Made by a program: the position numbers and the translations under genes | Notes under the pieces: model-generated | Told to the model about the DNA's origin: nothing | Database searches by the model: none | Seen by the model: the letters and a program-made list of their open reading frames with translations, nothing else | In this document: positions 1 to 5,269 of the stretch, piece by piece | Layout of the letters: every line of letters begins with the position of its first letter | How positions within the stretch are numbered: the stretch's first letter is position 1 | Origin: JAHEEL01 sp964581295 | GTDB taxonomy: Bacteria > Actinomycetota > Acidimicrobiia > Spongiisociales > UBA5794 | Length of the DNA: 5,271 nt | NCBI GenBank assembly: GCA_964581295.1 | Contig: CAZONX010000137.1 | Span: 1 to 5,271 of the forward strand | Direction of reading: 5' to 3'

Positions 1-35
1 CTTTGCTCTTTGCTCTCTTCTGCCACACTCGCGCC

Positions 36-776
36 ATGACCCCTCCCGTTCTCGTCCTGAGTGCCCTTGCCGGGGAGATCGCGCTGTTGCGAGAGGCTCT
101 CGTCGAATCCGATGTTGTCGACGTTCGCGGGGAACGCTTCGCCCGGGGGACGATCGACGGGCGATCAGTCATTCTCGGGACCGTCGGAGTGGGAAAGGTG
201 AACGCCGCGATGGCGTCCGCGCTCGCCATTGATCGTTTCGAACCGTGCCTTCTGGTGTTCTCTGGTGTTGCGGGAGCGGTCGATCCGACTCTTGGGATCG
301 GCGACATCGTCGTGGCCGAGTGGGTTGTCCAGCACGATGCGGGCACGGTCGACGCAACCGGCTTTCACGTCTACCAAGCGGGACACGTGCCGTTCTTCAA
401 TCCGACCGATCGGCTGGGCTACCGTCCGTCGCCCGATGCGCTCGCGCGGGCTCGGTCGATTGCTCCGAGCATCGATCTCGCTCCGGTCTTGGGAAGGGTG
501 CCCCGTCTCCTGTTCGGATCCGTGGCCACGGGAGACCAGTTCATCCAATCCGACGACGAACGCCGCAGGCTGCACGATTCGCTCGCCGTCCATGCGGTCG
601 AGATGGAGGGTGCAGCCGTTGCCCAGGTTGCTCAGCGCCTCGGCGTCGACCACCTCGTGGTTCGTGCCGTTTCCGATCTGGCGGGCGCCGACTCGCCGAT
701 CGATTTCGACCGGTTCCTCGACGACGTCTCGGTCAACTCGGCACGGGTCGTGCGAGGTCTGCTCACAGCGATCTAG
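36..776 (+). CDS. mtnN: 5'-methylthioadenosine/S-adenosylhomocysteine nucleosidase family protein (246 aa)
   Basis: Predicted cytosolic N-glycosidase of the PNP/UDP phosphorylase-like superfamily that cleaves adenine from methylthioadenosine and S-adenosylhomocysteine, in the methionine/SAM by-product salvage pathway. The N-terminal segment SALAGEIALLR places Glu14 at the position of E. coli MTAN Glu12. A GVGKVNAA glycine-rich turn lies at about 51-58 and GDQFI at 166-170. The signature VEMEGAAVAQ (188-197) carries the ribose-binding Met-Glu, and VRAVSDLAG (209-217) contains Asp214, the counterpart of the catalytic Asp197. Length is close to the usual 230-250 residues. ATG at 36 is preferred over an in-frame TTG at 3 because the family homology begins right after it. 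No Shine-Dalgarno sequence is visible, so it may be leaderless. Futalosine hydrolase (MqnB) is a close paralogue and cannot be excluded from sequence alone. Family is confident, exact substrate less so. Confidence 0.87.
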   Translation: MTPPVLVLSALAGEIALLREALVESDVVDVRGERFARGTIDGRSVILGTVGVGKVNAAMASALAIDRFEPCLLVFSGVAGAVDPTLGIGDIVVAEWVVQHDAGTVDATGFHVYQAGHVPFFNPTDRLGYRPSPDALARARSIAPSIDLAPVLGRVPRLLFGSVATGDQFIQSDDERRRLHDSLAVHAVEMEGAAVAQVAQRLGVDHLVVRAVSDLAGADSPIDFDRFLDDVSVNSARVVRGLLTAI

Positions 777-798
777 TGGTCGTCGCAGAAATGGGCAC

Positions 799-816
799 CG
801 TGCCGCTTGTGGCACG
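799..816 (+). terminator. Possible terminator-like hairpin after the nucleosidase gene
   Basis: CGTGCC (799-804) and GGCACG (811-816) form a perfect 6-bp stem around the loop GCTTGT, starting 22 nt after the nucleosidase stop codon. No T-tract follows, so it is not a canonical intrinsic terminator; U-poor hairpins have been proposed as terminators in actinobacteria. Further GGCAC copies at 794-798 and 821-825 could form competing pairings. Weak call. Confidence 0.25.
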
Positions 817-925
817 CCTCGGCACACTCCCGACTGCGCCTTCGTTGTGCGTCCTTGCCAGATGACGCCGATGCCTCGGAGACACCCAGCCGCCACTTCT
901 GCGATAGACCTCTCGACCCTGCGAC

Positions 926-941
926 CGGAGCGGGCGCTCCG
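926..941. promoter_or_regulatory. Palindrome upstream of ilvE, candidate operator
   Basis: CGGAGCG (926-932) and CGCTCCG (935-941) are perfect 7-nt inverted repeats separated by two bases, ending 27 nt before the ilvE start. If transcription begins at or near the ATG, the palindrome covers roughly -43 to -28, the place of a -35 element or regulator site. It could also form an RNA hairpin if transcription starts further upstream. No known operator consensus is recognised. The remainder of the 192-nt gap holds only this element, the hairpin at 799-816 and the weak -10 candidate at 957-962. Confidence 0.35.
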
Positions 942-956
942 ATCCCCGATCTGTGG

Positions 957-962
957 CAGAAT
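957..962 (+). promoter_or_regulatory. Candidate -10 element for a leaderless ilvE transcript
   Basis: CAGAAT lies six bases before the ilvE ATG and keeps the A and final T that are most conserved in actinobacterial -10 hexamers (TANNNT), but lacks the first T. The spacing would put the transcription start at the A of the start codon, giving a leaderless mRNA, a common arrangement in actinobacteria. No convincing -35 box is seen; the palindrome at 926-941 occupies that region. Confidence 0.3.
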
Positions 963-968
963 CGGTGG

Positions 969-1883
969 ATGCAGCCCACCAAGCACATCTGGATGGACGG
1001 AGAGCTCGTCGACTGGGACGATGCAACCGTTCATGTCCTCGCCCACGGCCTCCACTACGGCACCGGCGCCTTTGAAGGAATCCGCGCCTACGAGACCGAT
1101 GCGGGCCCTGCCGTATTTCGCCTCACCGAGCACATGGAGCGTCTCGAGCGGTCGTGCAAAGCGCTCATGCTGCCGGTCGAATGGAAGGTCGGCGATCTGG
1201 TGGACGCGTCGAAGGAACTGATTTCGCTCAACGGTCTGACCTCCGGGTACATCCGGCCGCTCGTGTTCTATGGGACCGGATCGATGGGATTGAACCCTGC
1301 CGGTGCAACGGTCCACACGATCATCGCCACCTGGGAATGGGGCGCCTACCTCGGCGAGGAAGGCCTCGCCAATGGGATTCGCGTCAAGGTCTCGTCGTGG
1401 CGTCGGATCGGCCAGGACGCGCTGATGCCGAATGCCAAGCTCACTGGCGGCTACATCAACTCGGTGCTGGCCAAGCAGGAGGCGTTGCGCGCCGGATACG
1501 ACGAGGCTCTGATGTTGAACGCAGAAGGCTTCGTCGCCGAGGGCAGCGGCGAGAACCTCTTCGTTGTGCGCGACGGCATCGTGCGCACGCCGCCCGTAAC
1601 TGCGGGAGTGCTCGATGGGATCACACGCGAGTCGGTGATGACACTGCTTCGTGATGACGGCTACGAGGTCATCGAGACCGACATTGCTCGAACCGATCTC
1701 TACTACGCCGACGAGTTGTTCTTCAGCGGCACCGCTGCCGAGGTGACCCCCGTGCGCGAAGTTGATGACCGCGCCGTCGGTGATGGTCGCCCGGGGCCGG
1801 TGACCAAGCGCGCTCAACAGATGTTCATGGACACGGTGACCGGCAAGAACGAACGCCACGCCGACTGGCTCGAATACGTCTGA
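969..1883 (+). CDS. ilvE: Branched-chain amino-acid aminotransferase (304 aa)
   Basis: PLP-dependent fold-type IV transaminase that interconverts leucine, isoleucine or valine with their 2-oxo acids using glutamate/2-oxoglutarate: the last step of branched-chain amino-acid synthesis, in the cytosol. Visible landmarks are the HGLHYGTGAFEGIRAYET region (26-43), SGYIRPLVFYG (92-102) with the conserved Arg96, the PLP-binding Lys157 in NAKLTGGYINS (155-165), EGSGENLF (191-198) with Glu191, the cofactor phosphate-binding SGTAAEVTPV (253-262), and a C-terminal GPVTKRAQQ block. Length matches bacterial IlvE (about 300-310). The reading frame extends upstream to 807, but that part has no family similarity, so ATG at 969 is chosen. 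The only purine run (GGTGG) abuts the ATG, too close for a normal ribosome site, which fits leaderless translation. The long class-IV signature argues against D-amino acid transaminase or aminodeoxychorismate lyase. Confidence 0.96.
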   Translation: MQPTKHIWMDGELVDWDDATVHVLAHGLHYGTGAFEGIRAYETDAGPAVFRLTEHMERLERSCKALMLPVEWKVGDLVDASKELISLNGLTSGYIRPLVFYGTGSMGLNPAGATVHTIIATWEWGAYLGEEGLANGIRVKVSSWRRIGQDALMPNAKLTGGYINSVLAKQEALRAGYDEALMLNAEGFVAEGSGENLFVVRDGIVRTPPVTAGVLDGITRESVMTLLRDDGYEVIETDIARTDLYYADELFFSGTAAEVTPVREVDDRAVGDGRPGPVTKRAQQMFMDTVTGKNERHADWLEYV

Positions 1884-1928
1884 GCCCGACGCCTTCTACC
1901 ATGACGGCGCAACCGAGCGAGTGGACCC

Positions 1929-2426
1929 ATGGCACAACAGCCGAATATCGAGCTTCGAACTTCCGACCGCCCTCGAGGCGAAGCGCACCCCAATCCTGAG
2001 CGGCGCTGGGTCCCCGATCGTCCTGGTGAGTTCACCGGCAGCGGAGTCCCGTGGGGCGGCGCGTTCGGCATGCCGGGTCCCGACGCCGGGTATGCCCTGA
2101 AGCTGGTCGCAAGCCGCGATTTGGTCCTTGCAGCGCACGAACACCGTGCCGATGCGAACATCGCCGTCGCTGCGGTTGCGGCAGCAAGAGCGTCTCTCTC
2201 GCGGCGCGGACCGACCAAACCCGACATCGACGCGGCGATCGTGATCCTCGGCTACGGCAGCGAGACCGATCTCGGCCCGATCCGGGCCGCGGCGATCGCA
2301 GGCTCTGCCCATCACCCCCAGCGGATTCGTCGCCTCGTCGCCGGCATTCCCGTCGACGTCATCGAGGACACCGCGGAGGACCTGGCCAAACGGGTCGCTT
2401 CCGGCGAATCGCTCATCGAAATCTGA
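1929..2426 (+). CDS. Uncharacterised protein, 165 aa
   Basis: I do not recognise a named family. The N-terminal third (about 1-55) is polar and rich in Pro, Gly and Arg, probably extended, and ends in the distinctive run GVPWGGAFGMPGPDAGYALK (39-58). The rest looks like a compact mainly helical domain: an Ala-rich helix (about 76-90), a hydrophobic stretch DAAIVILGYGS (101-111), and a C-terminal part with IPVDVIEDTAEDLAKRVASG (140-159). There are no Cys residues, no signal peptide and no membrane segment, so a cytosolic location is likely. The ATG at 1929 follows ilvE by 45 nt, with only a weak purine-rich upstream sequence (GAGCGAGTGG). The stop is 13 nt before the FAH-family start, suggesting co-transcription with the FAH-gltX unit. 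Coding is supported by GC-rich third positions continuing those of its neighbours and by the tight gene packing. Function is unknown. Confidence 0.75.
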   Translation: MAQQPNIELRTSDRPRGEAHPNPERRWVPDRPGEFTGSGVPWGGAFGMPGPDAGYALKLVASRDLVLAAHEHRADANIAVAAVAAARASLSRRGPTKPDIDAAIVILGYGSETDLGPIRAAAIAGSAHHPQRIRRLVAGIPVDVIEDTAEDLAKRVASGESLIEI

Positions 2427-2439
2427 AACGGGGCATCAC

Positions 2440-3204
2440 ATGAAGATCGTCAGAGTCGACACGGATGTCGACGACATCACCTACGGAGCAGTTGAGCCGG
2501 AAGGGATCCGCATCTATCGCGGCACGCCGTTCGTCGCGTGGGAGCCGACCGAAACCGTCGTCGATTGGGAACACGCCCGGCTGCTGTCACCGGTGATCCC
2601 CACGAAAGTTGTCGCCGTTGGCAAGAACTATGCGGAGCATGCGGCCGAGATGGGTGGTGACGTGCCGGAGACCCCCATCATCTTCATGAAGCCGCCGACC
2701 TCGGTGATCGGGCCGCTCCAGCCGATTCGAATCCCGGCACAGGCAGAGAACGTTCACCACGAGGCCGAGCTCGCCGTCGTGATCGGCAAGGTGACACGCA
2801 ACGTCGCCATCGAAGACGTGGGAGCCCACATCATGGGCTACACGGCGGCGAACGACGTCACAGCACGCGACCTGCAGCGCGCCGACGGGCAGTGGACTCG
2901 GGCGAAAGGATTCGACTCGTTCTGTCCTCTCGGCCCGGCCATCGACACGGATCTCGATCCGCTCGAGGGGTTGTCTGTGATTGCCCGTGTGAACGGTGAA
3001 ACCCGGCAATCCGGATCGACCGCCGACCTCGTGTTCGGCGTAGGGGAGCTGGTGTCGTTCATCTCGTCGATCATGACGCTGCTTCCCAGTGATGTGATTC
3101 TCACCGGAACACCGTCGGGTGTCGGGCCGATCGTCGCCGGCGATCGTGTCGAGGTCGAGATCGAGGGTGTTGGTGTTCTCATGAACCCGGTCGTCTCGGC
3201 ATGA
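2440..3204 (+). CDS. Fumarylacetoacetate hydrolase (FAH) family protein (254 aa)
   Basis: Metal-dependent FAH-superfamily enzyme; relatives are acylpyruvases, oxaloacetate decarboxylases/tautomerases and 2-hydroxyhepta-2,4-diene-1,7-dioate isomerases. Landmarks: VGKNYAEHAAEMG (60-72) with the His67/Glu70 pair matching the catalytic dyad of FAHD1-type enzymes; FMKPPTSVIGP (82-92); the HHEAEL block (106-111) with metal ligands Glu108 and Glu110; Asp139 in GYTAANDVTARDLQ (133-146), the third ligand, at the same spacing as in FAHD1; KGFDSFCPLGP (156-166); and LTGTPSGVG (221-229). All expected active-site residues are present, so it should be catalytically competent. Length is typical for the short subfamily. 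A GGGG run six bases upstream may serve as ribosome site for ATG 2440. The stop codon overlaps the gltX start (ATGA). From memory, M. tuberculosis Rv2993c occupies the same position beside gltX. Its true substrate is not determined by sequence; old names such as 5-carboxymethyl-2-hydroxymuconate isomerase should be treated cautiously. Confidence 0.92.
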   Translation: MKIVRVDTDVDDITYGAVEPEGIRIYRGTPFVAWEPTETVVDWEHARLLSPVIPTKVVAVGKNYAEHAAEMGGDVPETPIIFMKPPTSVIGPLQPIRIPAQAENVHHEAELAVVIGKVTRNVAIEDVGAHIMGYTAANDVTARDLQRADGQWTRAKGFDSFCPLGPAIDTDLDPLEGLSVIARVNGETRQSGSTADLVFGVGELVSFISSIMTLLPSDVILTGTPSGVGPIVAGDRVEVEIEGVGVLMNPVVSA

Positions 3205-4649
3205 CTCCACGAGTTCGATTTGCCCCTTCGCCGACCGGCTTTCTTCACGTCGGCGGAGCGCGCACGGCGCTGTACAACTGGCTCTTCGTGCGATCGCAAG
3301 GTGGCACGATGATCTTGCGGTCCGACGACACCGACGAGCAACGCAGCACACCGGAGTACGCAGCGGACATCCTCGAGTCAATGCGGTGGTTTGGTATCGA
3401 CTGGGACGAGGGGATCGAGGTCGGTGGGCCGCACGGCGCCTACCGCCAATCCGGCCGAACCGAGCGCTATCGCGAGGTGGCCGACGGTCTCGTTGCAGGG
3501 GGCACCGCCTACTACTCCTTCGCAACTCCGGAGCAGCTCGATGCCTTCCGCAACGAAGCTCGGGCGGCCGGCGCCGCCCCGTCCTACGACGGTCGGTACG
3601 ACCTCGACCAGGAAGCGGCGGCACGACGAATCGAAGCGGGGGAGCGGCCCACGATCCGATTCAAAGTGCCCCGACCCGGTCGCACAACGTTCGACGACAT
3701 CGTTCGCGGCGAGGTCTCGTTCGAGCACAACCAGGTCGACGACTTCGTGATCCTGCGATCTGACCGCACGCCGACCTACCACCTCGCTTCGACGGTTGAT
3801 GACGTGGACTACGGAATCACCCATGTGGTGCGCGGTGAGGATCTGCTCTCGTCGACTCCCAAGCACATCTTGCTCGCCGAAGCCATGGGGGCCGTGCCCG
3901 CACGTTATGCCCACCTTTCGCTGCTCATGGGTCCGGACGGCAAGAAGCTTTCGAAACGACACGGACACACGGCAATCAACGCCTATCGCGACGCCGGCTA
4001 TCTGCCGGAAGCTCTCGTCAACTACCTCGCGCTACTCGGATGGAATCCCGGTGAAGACGACACGGTGCTACCGCTGGCCGAAATGGTCGATCGGTTCGAC
4101 CTCAACACCGTCTCGAAGAACCCGGCGATCTTCGACACCGACAAACTCGAGTGGATGAACGGTGTCTACATCAGAGAGATGGATCCCGAGGACTTCGTGG
4201 CCCAGATCGTTGCGTCGCTCGAAGCCGACCAGGTGCGTCCGCTGACGGACGACGACCGGTCTCGGCTCGCTGCAATCGCCCCGCATGTCCAAGAGCGGAC
4301 GAAGCTCCTCACCGAGATCCCCGGACAGGTCGGCTTCCTCCTCGTCGACAGTGTTGAGTTTGACGATCGTTCCTGGGCCAAGGTGATGGCGAAGCCGGGT
4401 GTCGCGGATGTGCTCGACGCAGCGGCTGAGCGACTCGCTGCGGTTGGCGAGTGGGACGTTGTCTCGATCGAAGCCGCTCTGCGCTCGATGGTCGCCGACC
4501 TCGAGATCGGTGCCGGCAAGGGCTTCCAGCCGATCAGGGTTGCGGTTTCCGGCTCCACGGTCAGCCCGCCGCTCTTCGAGTCGCTCGAGGCACTCGGGCG
4601 CGAGCAGACCCTCGACCGTGTGAAACGGGCCCGGTCGCTGATCGAATGA
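3201..4649 (+). CDS. gltX: Glutamate-tRNA ligase (GluRS, 482 aa)
   Basis: Class I aminoacyl-tRNA synthetase attaching glutamate to tRNA(Glu); in bacteria without GlnRS it also mischarges tRNA(Gln) for GatCAB amidation. The Rossmann fold starts at once with RFAPSPTGFLHVGGARTALY (6-25), containing the HIGH-type motif HVGG (16-19). The KMSKS-type loop is KKLSKRHG (248-255). Also present are YDGRYD (129-134), PTYHLASTVDD (191-201), RGEDLLSSTPKH (211-222), YLPEALVNYLALLGW (267-281), FDTDKLEWMN (311-320), and a helical anticodon-binding domain from about 325 ending in GKGFQPIRVAVSG (439-451) and a C-terminal helix. Full length for the family. There is no cysteine at all, so the zinc site of E. coli-type GluRS is absent. 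The usual RIEDTD motif reads RSDDTD (40-45), changing a glutamate-contacting Glu to Asp42. The start overlaps the FAH stop and the stop overlaps the VOC start, both as ATGA, implying translational coupling. Whether it is discriminating or non-discriminating cannot be read reliably here. Confidence 0.98.
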   Translation: MTPRVRFAPSPTGFLHVGGARTALYNWLFVRSQGGTMILRSDDTDEQRSTPEYAADILESMRWFGIDWDEGIEVGGPHGAYRQSGRTERYREVADGLVAGGTAYYSFATPEQLDAFRNEARAAGAAPSYDGRYDLDQEAAARRIEAGERPTIRFKVPRPGRTTFDDIVRGEVSFEHNQVDDFVILRSDRTPTYHLASTVDDVDYGITHVVRGEDLLSSTPKHILLAEAMGAVPARYAHLSLLMGPDGKKLSKRHGHTAINAYRDAGYLPEALVNYLALLGWNPGEDDTVLPLAEMVDRFDLNTVSKNPAIFDTDKLEWMNGVYIREMDPEDFVAQIVASLEADQVRPLTDDDRSRLAAIAPHVQERTKLLTEIPGQVGFLLVDSVEFDDRSWAKVMAKPGVADVLDAAAERLAAVGEWDVVSIEAALRSMVADLEIGAGKGFQPIRVAVSGSTVSPPLFESLEALGREQTLDRVKRARSLIE

Positions 4650-5029
4650 TCGCCGACGCGCAGATCACTTTCCTGCCTTCGAGCGATCTCGGCCGCAGCC
4701 GCGCGTTCTACGAAGGGACCCTCGGCTTTGAATTGGTCGTCGATCAAGGGTCCTGCCACATCTTTCGTGCGGCGCCGGCCGCATTCGTCGGCACCTGCCA
4801 CCGCGACCAGGTGGTGGCGGCCGACGGCGTGATATTCACCGTGGTGGTCGATGATGTCGACGGGTGGTGTGAGCGCATCGCGTCCCAACGCGGCGACGAC
4901 GGTATCGAGCGCGGTCCCGAGTACAGCGAGCAATACGGCATCTACCACGCCTTCCTGCGAGACCCAGACGGAAACGTCATAGAGATCCAACGGTTCGATG
5001 ATCCGGACTGGGCCACAGCGCCGAAGTAG
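4646..5029 (+). CDS. VOC superfamily (glyoxalase/bleomycin-resistance fold) protein (127 aa)
   Basis: Single vicinal-oxygen-chelate protein of about the usual length. The first beta-alpha-beta module holds SDLGRSRAFYEGTLGFELV (13-31). The second contains VVVDDVDGWCERI (66-78) and ends in HAFLRDPDGNVIEIQRF (101-117), the characteristic DPDGN-(x)-IEI finish. Glu113 occupies the position of the C-terminal metal ligand. The N-terminal strand (QITFLPSSDL) has no His at the usual first-ligand position, and the strand before DDVDGW has Val/Ile instead of His, so canonical metal binding looks incomplete. It may bind a small molecule or use another chemistry. ATG at 4646 overlaps the gltX stop by 4 nt; the frame is open further upstream inside gltX but carries no VOC similarity there. 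It is probably the last protein gene of the FAH-gltX operon. No substrate can be assigned. Confidence 0.87.
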   Translation: MIADAQITFLPSSDLGRSRAFYEGTLGFELVVDQGSCHIFRAAPAAFVGTCHRDQVVAADGVIFTVVVDDVDGWCERIASQRGDDGIERGPEYSEQYGIYHAFLRDPDGNVIEIQRFDDPDWATAPK

Positions 5030-5056
5030 GGTCAGAGCAGGGGTTCCGATAGCGGG

Positions 5057-5086
5057 TTGCCAATACGCGCTACCCGGCCGTATCCT
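5057..5086 (+). promoter_or_regulatory. Probable promoter of the tRNA-Gln/tRNA-Glu unit
   Basis: TTGCCA at 5057-5062 resembles a -35 box (TTGACA) and TATCCT at 5081-5086 a -10 box (TATAAT; it also fits the actinobacterial TANNNT form), with an 18-nt spacer. Transcription would start around 5093-5095, leaving a leader of only a few bases before the mature tRNA-Gln 5' end at 5097, as is typical of tRNA promoters. No terminator is seen between the VOC stop (5029) and this promoter, so read-through from the gltX operon is also possible. Confidence 0.55.
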
Positions 5087-5096
5087 TGCACCGCAT

Positions 5097-5168
5097 TCGG
5101 GGGTGGTGTAATCGGCAACACACCGGGTTCTGGTCCCGTCATTGGGGGTTCGAGTCCTCCCCCCCGAG
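5097..5168 (+). tRNA. tRNA-Gln (anticodon CUG)
   Basis: Full cloverleaf traced by hand. The acceptor stem is 5097-5103 with 5161-5167 (TCGGGGG/CCCCCGA, seven perfect pairs). The D stem is GTG (5106-5108) with CAC (5119-5121), and the loop carries GG at 5114-5115. The anticodon arm is 5123-5139 with loop TTCTGGT and anticodon CTG at 5130-5132. The variable loop has four bases. The T arm is 5144-5160 with loop TTCGAGT and one G-U pair. The discriminator is G5168. The next bases are CCG, so CCA is not encoded and must be added enzymatically. The U1-A72 pair (5097/5167) is the known bacterial tRNA(Gln) feature recognised by GatCAB. One oddity is that the outermost anticodon-stem position (27-43, 5123/5139) is a C-U mismatch. 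Confidence 0.96.
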
Positions 5169-5170
5169 CC

Positions 5171-5189
5171 GACGACTCGCTGAGTCGTC
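5171..5189 (+). other. Hairpin between the two tRNA genes
   Basis: GACGACTC (5171-5178) and GAGTCGTC (5182-5189) form a perfect 8-bp stem closed by a GCT triloop. It fills most of the 28-nt spacer, beginning two bases after the tRNA-Gln discriminator and ending seven bases before tRNA-Glu. In a shared precursor it would sit between the two cloverleafs, where it could guide or block RNase trimming of the tRNA-Gln 3' end. It could also be a partial terminator, although the following sequence (TACATAT) is not a T-tract. The role is inferred; the inverted repeat is directly visible. Confidence 0.6.
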
Positions 5190-5196
5190 TACATAT

Positions 5197-5269
5197 GGCC
5201 CCGTCGTCTAGCGGCCTAGGACGCCGCCCTCTCAAGGCGGTAGCGTGGGTTCAAATCCCATCGGGGCTA
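5197..5269 (+). tRNA. tRNA-Glu (anticodon CUC)
   Basis: Full cloverleaf traced by hand. The acceptor stem is 5197-5203 (GGCCCCG) with 5262-5268 (CGGGGCT); the first pair is G1-U72 wobble. The D stem is GTC (5206-5208) with GAC (5220-5222). The anticodon stem is CCGCC (5224-5228) with GGCGG (5236-5240), loop CTCTCAA, anticodon CTC at 5231-5233 reading GAG. The T arm is 5245-5261 with loop TTCAAAT and one G-U pair. The discriminator is A5269. The window ends with CA, so CCA is not encoded directly after the discriminator. It lies 28 nt after tRNA-Gln with no room for its own promoter, so the two are probably cotranscribed. It is a substrate of the GluRS encoded by gltX about 550 nt upstream. 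Confidence 0.96.

Noticed and set aside
1..14. Tandem repeat of CTTTGCT (two copies) at the window start, and CACACT at 24-29 as a -10 element for the nucleosidase gene
   Set aside because: Two copies of 7 nt at the window edge may be chance. The hexamer is six bases from the ATG as in ilvE, but too weak to call without upstream sequence.
807..968. N-terminal extension of ilvE by 54 codons
   Set aside because: The in-frame upstream codons have no aminotransferase similarity, and the family length and N-terminus fit the ATG at 969.
165..1859. 564-codon open frame on the minus strand across the nucleosidase and ilvE genes
   Set aside because: It runs antisense to two well-identified genes and across their intergenic gap. 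Its composition is the Arg/His/Asp-rich type produced by the complement of GC-rich coding sequence, with no recognisable domain.
1897..1902. TACCAT as a -10 element for the 165-aa gene
   Set aside because: It matches TANNNT, but no -35 box is present at the right distance and such hexamers are frequent by chance.
2587..3624. 345-codon minus-strand open frame over the FAH-family gene and gltX
   Set aside because: Arg-rich antisense shadow of two confident genes, with no motif or plausible domain.
4166..4990. 274-codon minus-strand open frame over gltX and the VOC gene
   Set aside because: Antisense to confident genes, low-complexity Ser/Arg/Ala composition, no domain.
5050..5076. Short inverted repeats TAGCG/CGCTA and CGGGT/ACCCG upstream of tRNA-Gln
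   Set aside because: Five-base arms with long loops that compete with each other, no T-tract; not a credible terminator after the VOC gene.
5032..5235. 67-codon minus-strand open frame in the tRNA region
   Set aside because: It overlaps both tRNA genes and the tRNA promoter in antisense; the composition is a by-product of tRNA sequence.
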